From NCBI GenBank assembly GCA_034670405.1, contig JAXDDX010000090.1:894501-958500 (forward strand): 64,000 nucleotides of DNA. Reading direction: 5' to 3'. How positions within the stretch are numbered: position 1 is the first letter of the stretch; the number at the start of each line of letters is the position of its first letter. The DNA is from Hoplostethus atlanticus (lineage: Eukaryota; Chordata; Actinopteri; Trachichthyiformes; Trachichthyidae). Positions 55,750 to 64,000 of the stretch are shown piece by piece. The position numbers and the translations under genes were made by a program. A model generated the notes under the pieces. The model was not told where the DNA came from. It was given only the letters and a program-made list of their open reading frames with translations, and ran no database searches.

Positions 55750-56145
55750 TTAAAGCTGCACAAGACAAGATTTGTCATGCACGTTAAAAAATACACCTGT
55801 CCTATCGGCCTAAATCACAAAGTGGGGCTGCAACAGAGAAGATCCCCTCCTATTTGATACCCTGTAGATAAACCCTATTTGCAAAATAAAAAATTTCTGG
55901 TGGGAAATCCACTCCACACAGGAAGTGATGAATCAAAACTTAAGAGAGAAATCCAAAAAGTGTCTCCTAAACAGCAGTGAGCTCCGTCCAACAATGGCTG
56001 AACCTCTTCACCACCTCCACCCAGCGCAGAAGAAGACATTTAGTTCACTGATGTCACAGGATGACAGGATTTCTGGGTATTGAAGTCCTCAAAATTGCTG
56101 CCATTTGGGGCTGCCAACGTGCAAAGTTGTCTCGTGCAGCTTTAA
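55750..56145 (-). mobile_element. R1 element, complete copy, TTAA-flanked
   Basis: The left end TTAAAGCTGCACAAGACAAG and the right end (reverse complement TTAAAGCTGCACGAGACAAC) form inverted termini at TTAA (55750-55753 and 56142-56145). The interior blocks 'aatcacaaagtggggctgca', 'ggaagtgatgaatcaaaa' and 'tttggggctgccaacgtgca' define the family. At 396 bp and without coding potential it is non-autonomous. Its left TTAA is the same TTAA that ends the neighbouring element. Confidence 0.82.
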
Positions 56146-56149
56146 TCAA

Positions 56150-57300
56150 CGTTGCACCGGTGCTGGCGACGCTGGTCGCCAATGTGGCGCTCGCCTCGGC
56201 TGCTGTGTCAGTGGGTACATAATACGATGAGCGCCGTTTTTCTCGCGAGTCTGCTCTCTCCCTCCTCCATCTGTCTCTCTGATCGCTCTATCTTTTAAGC
56301 ACATTGGGTTAAATGGCTGTGCCTGTCAGTCCATCTGTCTGTCCGACTGTCTGTCTCTCTGACTCTTTGCCCACATGTTAATACATTCTATCACATCAGT
56401 GCTGGCAGTGGGCCAGACGCCGGCTAATCACACACTGTCTGCATGTGCGCGTGGATGTATGTGTGTGTGTGTGTGTGTGTATGCATGCGTGTTAAGTAAT
56501 GCTCTCAGCAGAGTTGCATGCACAAACAAAGAGTAAGCTGAACATCCTCTGACCATTTCTGCAGAAAATTGAATTTTTTTGGCACTCGCCGCTAATTGGC
56601 TATATTGCAGCCATAAATCAATGCGAGACGCACATGTGCCCGAAAATGTCAGCAGATAAACTCATCACGCAGGGAAACAGATGGGAGGCCTTTCTGTAAT
56701 TTCTAGTTTTAGATCAAAACGACACGAATGCACATATTTGCACTCCGGCGCCGCGCGGCCAGCAGGCTGAGGCGAAGAGAACCGCTCCTCTGGCGACTGC
56801 GTTGCCTCCTCGCGTGCAGACCATCTCTCAACCAGCGCACAGCTGCCTGCTGGTGCAAATCAAGCGCACCCAAATTCAATCAGCTGCACATAAAGGCGAA
56901 GCGAGCTTCCGGGAACACGGGGCGAGTTTATGTGTTAATGCTTACTGTGAGGCTGGCTTGTTTTAAAGGTGGTGTTAGTTGGTTTTCCTCTGTTGTTTCT
57001 ACTAATTAAAAAGTATTTGTCTTTCTAGTGTCACGTTGTCTCATTCTCTCATCTCTCTTTCTTGCCCTCTTTTCTCGCTACCGTCGCATCTCTCTTTTTC
57101 TCTCCCGTTCTCAGACACTTTCTCTCGTATCGCTCTCTCTCTGAAAAATTGTATAACTGTGTACACAATACGTGGGGATGTAATAGTGATGACAGCAAAC
57201 CTGTGATTATAAAAATCATCTCTAATTGAGATAATATCTGGTGAATTAAGTTATCGTGAAACTAAATTACTCCTCATTTTGCCGGGGACCTCCTGGAACC
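56150..57300. other. No gene recognised; (TG)n at 56459-56480 and a CpG patch
   Basis: Besides the (TG)n there is a small CpG-rich patch near 56745-56830 ('ctccggcgccgcgcggccag'). The 93-residue frame at 56728-57009 has no recognisable domain. Confidence 0.45.
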
Positions 57301-57310
57301 CACCTCAAGG

Positions 57311-57327
57311 ACCCCCCCCCCCCCCCG
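57311..57327. repeat. Poly-C run
   Basis: A run of about 16 C. A run of about ten G lies at 57558-57569. Confidence 0.9.
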
Positions 57328-57574
57328 AGGGTCCCCGAGCCCCACTTTGAGAGCCGGTGGGCTTTCCAGTGCAGGCAGAAACAGCAGTATTTCAGGTTCT
57401 GGCCTACATTTCACAACTCATTTACTGTACAAAGACCAGCTGCACACCATACACAGACAGAGAGCATGACTCTGTTGTCTCCGGGCCCCGGCCCTGAAAG
57501 CATGCACGTGTACAAAGATGATGCATACATGCATGTACATGGGTAAATACATTGGGAGGGGGGGGGGGGTGGTT

Positions 57575-57765
57575 GCCTAGAGGTGAGAGCTGGGCTGGGA
57601 AAATGTGGGTTGGGAAAGTGAATTATTAACACTCTCCACTGCCAAAGTGCCCTTGAGCAAGGCACCGAAACCCCAACAAGCTGCCAGTGTGAGCGTGTGG
57701 AACTGTATGAACGCGAAGCAGGGTGTCGCCGGAGGTTCGTCGACTTCCCCTGCATAAATGAACAT
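57575..57765 (+). mobile_element. SINE-like remnant with 'cccttgagcaaggcacc' motif
   Basis: 'gcctagaggtgagagctggg' and 'aaagtgcccttgagcaaggc' with 'accgaaaccccaacaagctg' belong to the central and 3' body of tRNA-derived SINEs that I recognise from fish. The tRNA-like head is badly degraded: no clear B box is visible in 'gtgggttgggaaa'. Non-functional. Confidence 0.55.
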
Positions 57766-57769
57766 TAAA

Positions 57770-58820
57770 AACAGACACGCTACGTATACCACATCACCTG
57801 TTGAACCCGTAACACACACGGTGACTTAACACAGTCCCTTCCTAGGCAATCTCCCTCTCTTTCCTGAGTGTCACTGAACCATCATTAGCTGATTAATGTC
57901 TCCCTGCTGTGAGTGTTAATTGACATAATCTATTCTCCATTAGCACCGTCCCTCTGCAGACAGAGTCAATGTGTTCCTTCACCCCTCATTTCACCCAAGG
58001 TGGTCTCGCCCTTCACCCCGGGGCTAATGGCGGGCCGAACCACGTCGGGTTCCTCGGAGGGTGGGCGGAGTGGCGGCGGAGCGAGGTTGCCATTTGCATC
58101 CCGTCAGCTATAGTCAGAATCACTTATGTTCGCTAAACGCATCACTTGAGTACGAATAGCGCCGTAAGCTATATTCCGCCAAGGTCAGCTGAAGGACAAG
58201 CGGTGTCAAATTTCGTTGCGTTATGTGACCGTCCAACCACACTGTAATTATGGAAAAAAAAGGGAGATGTGATGGTGGATGTCTTATTCACCGGTGCGGT
58301 CTATGTACTGCAGTACTCTCCTGTGGTTTTCCAACTTATAGTGCTGCCATAAGCAGCATGAGGATGAAAAAAGTAGGTGTCAAATCAGATGTACTTCTAC
58401 TCAGCTCAACACTCCAAGTGGAGCCAAGGCTGACATCTCGATGTATAGAAAAGAGAAAACTAACCGTAAACCAGCTTTTGCCGTATAGAAAGGTCAGGGG
58501 AAAAACCCCATGTACCGCCACCTGTGTGTTCTCGGCGTTCAGACAATCTCTAGAAAAAACCCAAGACGAGCCGGGGGATGACGTCTTGGTTTTGTAAATA
58601 AGTCGAGGAAAAAGGGTGAGCTCTCGGAAGTTTATTTAGACCGAGGCAAGCCGGGTGAGAGAAAGGGAAGAAGAAAGAAGAAAAAAAAAGATAGAAGGGA
58701 GAGATCTGGGGAGAGAGTGAAATGAAGTGAAGGAGGGTGGAAGGGATTGATTTTCTCTGACATTTCCCCACTGCAAAAAAGTTCTGAACTTGTCACGGAG
58801 GGCTGAAAAAAGAGCATATC
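57770..58820. other. No gene recognised
   Basis: Plain sequence; purine-rich from 58650 to 58745. The 115-residue frame at 58250-58597 has no domain that I recognise. Confidence 0.4.
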
Positions 58821-58822
58821 TA

Positions 58823-58824
<2 letters not shown>

Positions 58825-58857
<33 letters not shown>

Positions 58858-58870
58858 GCCCCCCCCCCCA
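58825..58870. repeat. (CA)n followed by a C run
   Basis: (CA)n at 58825-58857 followed by CCGCCCCCCCCCC. Confidence 0.95.
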
Positions 58871-58929
58871 CCCCACAGCCGTTCCCTAGCAACAGCCTGC
58901 ACCCGAGGCTAGCACTACGAGCTATGGAG

Positions 58930-59540
58930 GGAGAGAGAGAGAGGTAGAAGAGAGGCAGAGAGAGAGAGAGGCAAAGTGTTTGGCGAGGCCGTGGTACGTA
59001 TTGATTTCAGCTCATATCCTCAGTTCATCCTGCAGGATATTCTGAAGCACCCGCCCACTTCCACTATGACATGTATTTCCCGAGGACACTCACGAGAAAT
59101 CCTTATCCACTTCATACCTCCGTTTCGTTGAAAAAAAAAAAATGTGTGCATACGTAACTCATACCGAGGAAGTTTGAACACCAAATCGATAGTTGGCCTT
59201 TTGACTTTGGTTGTTTGAGATTTCGTTAACAGACAATAACGTCATGGTGAGCAACACACACATGAGGTCTGAGCCGAGAGAGAGTGTAGGAGGTGGGCGG
59301 TCTCCACAAGCTCAAAAGTTCTACTGCAAATTAATAGAGAGTTTTTATCTCAGATGTGAAAGGTTGCAGGTTTGGAGAAATTTCCACATGTGTAAAGTCG
59401 TTTTATTGCGTCAGCGGAAGGATCCACCGACACAGTAAAGCTGGAATCAGCTTCATAAATCTGGTAGGAGAGAGGATAGATGACTCGCTCAACTTGGCAT
59501 TGTTTGGGGTGTACACACTGATGAGCACTTGGACTTTTAG
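58930..59540. other. No gene recognised
   Basis: Short GA-rich runs at 58930-58970; otherwise plain. Confidence 0.4.
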
Positions 59541-59544
<4 letters not shown>

Positions 59545-59578
<34 letters not shown>

Positions 59579-59795
59579 CCTCGACATATTGTGCTATTGT
59601 TCTTCTGAGTAAGTGTGTGTGTGTGTGTGTGGGGGCTTCAGCAGAAAGTGAGCGTTTGACCTTGATACCAGCGTGGCAGACAGACAACTGTAGCCACCAG
59701 ATGGCTGGCGACCTGTCGGCTACAGCTACCGTATACAAGGTGATAACAACCAACGCGCACACACGCAGAGACACACACACACACACACACACATA
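59545..59795. repeat. (GA)n, (TG)n and (CA)n
   Basis: (GA)n at 59545-59575, (TG)n at about 59612-59630 and (CA)n at about 59770-59793. The 159-residue frame across them is an artefact. Confidence 0.93.
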
Positions 59796-59987
59796 TATAT
59801 GCACAGCGCAACATAGCCAATCAAAAAGCGATTAGGGAGGTGCTGTTGTTTCACGTGAATTGTCCCCGACCGTTGGGGAGCTCAGAATGTGCTGAAGCCT
59901 GAATAATTGGGCCAAGAGTAAAGAAACAGATCAAAAAACTTCCTGAAACACGGAGAGATTTCATGGGAGAGCTGGAAAGAAAGAAAA

Positions 59988-60011
59988 AGATAGATAGATA
60001 GAGATAAGATG

Positions 60012-60062
<51 letters not shown>
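59988..60062. repeat. (GATA)n and long (GA)n
   Basis: Four GATA units, then (GA)n of about 50 bp at 60013-60062, directly before the minisatellite. Confidence 0.95.
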
Positions 60063-60066
<4 letters not shown>

Positions 60067-60312
60067 AATACTACTAGGAAATACTGTTCCCCTCGGCTTT
60101 CAGATAGAAATACTACTAGAAAATACTATTCCGTCAGCTTTCAGATAGAAATACTACTAGAAAATACTGTTCCCCTCAGCTTTCAGATAGAAATACTACT
60201 AGAAAATACTATTCCGTCAGCTTTCAGATAGAAATACTACTAGAAAATACTGTTCCCCTCGGCTTTCAGATAGAAATACTACTAGAAAATACTGTTCTCC
60301 TCAGCTTTCAGA
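60067..60312. repeat. Minisatellite, six units of 41-42 bp in two variants
   Basis: The unit starts 'aaatactactagaaaatact' and ends 'gctttcagatag'. Variant A has 'gttcccctcggc' or 'gttcccctcagc' in the middle (42 bp) and variant B has 'attccgtcagc' (41 bp). The order is A-B-A-B-A-A', where the last reads 'gttctcctcagc'. The alternating A-B arrangement shows that a two-unit block was duplicated as a whole. Confidence 0.95.
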
Positions 60313-60319
60313 TACTACA

Positions 60320-61690
60320 AATACTACTATGATTATTCCAATATGGTGGAAACACAAAATCATTGTAATTTCTGTTTTCTGATCATGAAAACGGTCAAAG
60401 ACTTTGTGAATAGCGTCACAAAAAAAAGCAAAGCAAAAGTTTCTTTCACCAGGTGGGTGGGAGATAGAGCAAGACAGACAGACAGAAAGGGAGAGTCTAT
60501 GTGGGACAGATAAAGATAGAAGCAGAGAGTTTGAGGAGAGAGGAGAGGAAGCGTGACTTGTTGAAGATCTAACGTACGATCTGAGTCAGAATCAAGGCCT
60601 AGAATAACAGAGATTATAAATAAGGGATGATTCTCTCTCTCTCTTTCCTTTCTACCTCGTTTCTACCTCCCTCTCCCCTCTCTCTATATCTATCTACTTT
60701 TCTCAAGCTCACGTTAGATGTGCTCACGCTCACACACACACTTTCTTTTCTCCCTGCATCTCGCTCATTTTCTTCCCATCCTCCGTGTTGCCCAACACCC
60801 GCCATATGTTTCATCTAACAAGGTCGTTTCCAAGAGGACATGTGGCGTTAGCATTAGCTACATTTCACACCCGGGTGCCCTTCATCCCTCCTTCTCTCCC
60901 TCCCTTTATCCCTCCGTCCCTCCTACGTCTCTTCTGTTGAATACAAAGCGTCCTGCCAGGAAGCGGAGCGCCCATCCAGCATGCGTGGATTAACCAGTTT
61001 TTTTTGTTTTTTTTAAAAAGTCTACTCTGAAGTGGCTCTTTTATTGCTCACATCTTTACCTCGCACACTCTGCACAACCACAAAGGAAAGATGGTGTGTT
61101 GGATCCTTACTGTATAGACTGCCATCGGTATAGGGGAGTGTGTGTACAATGCATGCTTCATCCAGCTCTGATATGATGGATACGATGCAGTTTGCTGTAG
61201 TATGATCAATACTACACGGACACGCGTTCTCATGTGATTATCTGATGTTGACAAGGAGGCAAAACTATTGTAGTTACTGTTATCATTGTTATAGTTATTG
61301 ATCTAAATGTGTTTTCTTTCCTCCACCGCACCACGAATACCATTCTGCGGGAAACAACTGAATACTTGATGGGCATTGCAGAGGAATGACGTCAGCATAA
61401 AACTTTGATCAAGGACGACAAACATGTAATAGAGTCTTAGGATTGCATTGCATCACTCTAGATGGTTTAAGGTGCTGGAAAAGAACTCCACTTGTGTTGC
61501 CAAAGAATTCATATAAAATGTACAGAAGCAAGTTTATACCTGTATGCAATATTTATGGTATATGATTTGACAGAGCAAAAACTGAAAAAAATAGACAATT
61601 GTGCAAAAAAAAAACCAATACCACTAAAACTTTCAGGGATGAAAGGAGTGCTTTGTGGACTCAACCTTCCACCTTCACCTGGCTGAGGTG
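60320..61690. other. No gene recognised, with an R3 fragment
   Basis: C/T-rich stretches at 60628-60700 and 60885-60930. Near 61171-61225 'gctctgatatgatggatacg' with 'atgcagttt' and 'tatgatcaatact' match the middle part of R3 (compare inverted 17170-17230). Otherwise plain. Confidence 0.45.
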
Positions 61691-61691
61691 T

Positions 61692-61694
<3 letters not shown>

Positions 61695-61724
<30 letters not shown>
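61695..61724. repeat. (CA)n microsatellite
   Basis: 15 CA units. The next 460 bp show nothing recognised apart from a GGA-rich stretch at 62030-62100. Confidence 0.95.
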
Positions 61725-61725
<1 letters not shown>

Positions 61726-62191
61726 CAAGCTACATCATCCTGACATCCACTGGCTGCAATGTTAATCAACTGGAAAAAGGTTCAAGCTAAAGAGTGCTTT
61801 TAACTAGTCGCCATGGCAACTCGACAGGAAGTTTTTTGGCCTCTCAGCTCCGTGTTTGTTTGTTTTCCCTGCTTGTTTACTTGCCGTCTGAGACGACAAG
61901 CTGCTTCTCCAAAGACGGCAGAGCGAACGAGGGTTACATGTACATATGCGACCAACGAGTTAGACATTTGGATTTACTGAGTCGAAATATAGGAATGAAA
62001 AAGGTGCCGATAAGTCTGGATTAAGAGCAGGAGGGAGGTATAGGGGAGGTGTCGAGGGAGGAGGAGAATGAGGGAGGTGTGGAGAAGGAGTATGACGCAA
62101 AAGAGAAAGGCAATGGGAAAGACAGAGGTATGGAAGAAGGGAGGTAAAGAGAATTATTTACACTGACAATATACCTATTTGGTCTGGAGGA

Positions 62192-62211
62192 CACACACAC
62201 ACACACACACA
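62192..62211. repeat. (CA)n microsatellite beside an R1 element
   Basis: About ten CA units, 9 bp before the left TTAA of the R1 copy. Confidence 0.93.
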
Positions 62212-62219
62212 GGTCTGCG

Positions 62220-62575
62220 TTAAAGCTGCACGAGGCAACTTTGCACGTTGGCAGCCCCAAGTGGCAGCGAGAGGTAACTGTTTACATTTTTCAAGTTTCA
62301 AGTTTCAAGTTTTCATTTTCCCGAAACCTTGTAAGGCGACATCAGTAAAGTAAAAGTCCTCTTCTAAGTGAGTGGTCGGGTGGAGGCGGTGAAGCTACTG
62401 CCGTTTAGGTTTTGTATTGTATTGATTTCCCACCAACACAGCAGACCAACACCAGAAATGAACTTGGGAAAAATACATGGTTGAATCTGTGCTCTTCACT
62501 GTTGCACTTCATGATTTAAGGCTGACGACACGGGGTGGATTTATATATTTAAAATCACATCTAGTGCAGCTTTAA
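62220..62575 (+). mobile_element. R1 element, complete copy, TTAA-flanked
   Basis: TTAAAGCTGCACGAGGCAAC at the left and, as reverse complement, TTAAAGCTGCACTAGATGTG at the right, each on TTAA (62220-62223 and 62572-62575). The interior shares 'tgcacgttggcagccccaag', 'gacatcagtaaagtaaaagt' and 'cttcatgatttaagg' with the other R1 copies. 356 bp, no coding potential. A (CAAGTTT)n short run occurs at 62293-62315. Confidence 0.82.
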
Positions 62576-62579
62576 CCAA

Positions 62580-64000
62580 TGATCCATTAATGAAGGTGAC
62601 TCTCGCCTCCAGCTATCAGGCTGATTTACCCCAGAGTGCACAGCAACCGCAGTCTGGATCACTGTCAGGAGTGAGGAGGGTTGTTTGGTACATACTGCTG
62701 GCAGAATTGGACAGAAATAAGCCAAAGTGTTACCATTTAAATAAAATCACTGAAATTGGTGCATCGCTATGGATACACGTACAATTTGATGTCCTGGACA
62801 TGTTCAGAATTGGAGCTACTGCAAAAATAGTGACTTTCTCAGATGGATGGCAGATACAAGCTCATGGTAGAAGCTAGAAAAATTCACCGCAGCTTCCAGC
62901 TAGTAAGTGCTTACTTGGGAATTCAGGGTTTGGCAGTGGACCCCGTTTTTCTCTGACTTCCTGAATTCTGACATCAGCAAAGAAACAGCTCTAGTCAAAT
63001 GGAGGGAATGAAAATCTTTTATTTTGAAAGGGTCAATATTCGAAAGTTAAAAATCAAATGTGTTCGAGTCGTATTTACTAGCTGGAAAACTGAGGTGAAC
63101 GCCATCTGTCTTTCCCATAGGACCTGAATGCAGCATTAGTCCTTTGGTGTCATTCTGGAGCTTGTTGTCTTTCCCATAGGACCTGAACGCAGCATTAGTC
63201 CTTTAATGTAATTCTGGAGCTGGTGGTGGTCTTCGGAGTTTGCGGTTCTTTAGTGGTTTATCTGAGACCTTAGCGGAGATCCGTACCGTGTCTCCGTGGC
63301 GATAATCCACTTTAGAGGCCGGGGCCCGATATTTTATCTCAGCGCTGTCACAGAAGGCAGGTGGGATTGACTGAAAAGAAATTATGAAAGAGGGCGAGAA
63401 AAAAAAAGAGGCAGAGCCTCGCCGAGGACATTGGGAGGGAAGATTGAATACAGGTTATCAAATCTGAACCCAAAATAAATCTCTTTCATCAAGCTCTCCG
63501 TCTCCTCTCTCTCCTCCTGTATACTCAGTATAACCAGATCAAACTCGCAGTGAACCGCTGACTAGGCTCTAACTCCAAACCTAGACACAGAGCATTTGCT
63601 TTTGCTAAGACGTCGTCGAGATGTAACGTGAAGGAACTCTTCAAGATCCTCATAAATTAAAGTACAGATTTAACGGTCATATTTTAGAGGTTTAAAGCAG
63701 TTTGCACCAACTTGTGTCTCCAAAAAACCCTTAAAACCCGGAGGAACTTGTTAACGTAACAAATGCAACATTTCAAGAAAGACCGGCATGAAAACAAAGC
63801 AACTATCTGCATGTAGTATCGGTGTTCTTGTTTAAAGTTATTGGCGTAATTGTAGTAAGACCTTTCAGAGGACGGAATCATGATAAAATAAAGTAATTTC
63901 CTGTGCCCCAAAAAAATCGTGAACGTGCACGGAGTATCATTGAAGTTGTTGACGGTGATATTTTGTAGTAGTTTCACATGCAAAATAAAGAAGGGATGAA
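62580..64000. other. No gene recognised
   Basis: Plain, AT-rich sequence containing the 59-bp duplication listed separately. The 99-residue minus frame at 63684-63983 has no recognisable domain. Confidence 0.4.
63107..63224. repeat. Tandem duplication of 59 bp
   Basis: 'tgtctttcccataggacctg' with 'aatgcagcattagtccttt' starts at 63107 and again at 63166 with a few differences. Each copy carries a pyrimidine tract followed by AG, which resembles a splice acceptor, but no exon follows. Confidence 0.9.

Larger units (their letters stand above)
52524..55753. mobile_element. TTAA-flanked DNA element, host of nested insertions
   Basis: The left end TTAAAGGTCCCATATTATGG and the right end (reverse complement TTAAAGGGGGGGTATTGTAC) form imperfect inverted termini, each at TTAA. 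I recognise the left terminus from a common fish non-autonomous family of uncertain superfamily (piggyBac- or Kolobok-like). With the inserted MITE and LTR element taken out, about 1.5 kb of its own sequence remains. It has no coding capacity that I can see. Confidence 0.6.

Noticed and set aside
60067..60312. CRISPR-like array
   Set aside because: The units repeat as a whole without unique spacers, and the context is a vertebrate genome. It is a minisatellite.

Overview
The window reads as intergenic or intronic DNA from a ray-finned (teleost-type) fish. The grounds are the very high density of (CA)n, (GA)n and (CT)n microsatellites, and several transposon families I recognise from fish: Tc1-like termini beginning CAGCTCTGGAAAAAATTAAGAG, TTAA-flanked non-autonomous DNA elements, a Harbinger-type Myb/SANT fragment, tRNA-derived SINEs and Ty3/gypsy remains. 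The species cannot be named from the sequence. I found no host protein-coding exon, rRNA, functional tRNA or CRISPR array. Nearly all long open frames run through simple repeats or lie inside transposable elements.

Layout. 0-12 kb: dense dinucleotide repeats with scattered copies of three dispersed families, called here R1 (TTAA element with AGCTGCAC ends), R2 (core 'gtgtcccacgatggtctaaatgctg') and R3 (core 'gatctggtccggtcag'). A compact Tc1-like MITE with TA duplications sits at 11.7-11.9 kb. 12-22 kb: a tRNA-derived SINE (12.7 kb), a LINE-type 3' tail (14.5 kb), a snap-back element (17.5-17.7 kb) and a further R1 copy (21.5-21.8 kb). 22.3-24.1 kb: a minus-strand Ty3/gypsy relic with broken gag, a protease remnant and a complete RNase H domain, but no reverse-transcriptase core and no integrase. 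24-37 kb: mostly unremarkable sequence, plus a Harbinger-type fragment (29.0-29.4 kb), a CpG-dense island free of simple repeats (31.3-32.4 kb), an inverted pair of family R4 (33.2-34.4 kb) and large CA/TG tracts. 36.9-37.95 kb: an unusually long (CTA)n array. 38-52 kb: long GA/CA tracts, R4 copies, a second Harbinger-type fragment (42.4 kb) and a TTAA MITE (47.07-47.58 kb).

52.3-56.15 kb is the most informative part. A tRNA-derived SINE is followed by a stack of nested insertions. A TTAA-flanked DNA element (52,524-55,753) contains a 248-bp MITE with TTA duplications and a complete miniature LTR retroelement (53,756-55,166). The retroelement has about 572-bp LTRs, a 22-nt tRNA-Glu primer binding site, a 266-bp non-coding interior and a CCTAG target duplication. 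The same TTAA element carries a perfect 42-bp inverted repeat, and its right-hand TTAA is shared with the next TTAA element (55,750-56,145). 56-64 kb: a SINE-like remnant (57.6 kb), more simple repeats, a six-unit 41/42-bp minisatellite (60.07-60.31 kb) and an intact R1 copy (62,220-62,575).

Nothing here amounts to a pathway. The autonomous relics have lost key domains, and the structurally intact elements are non-autonomous and would depend on proteins made elsewhere in the genome. Family names come from remembered features of such elements; no database was searched.
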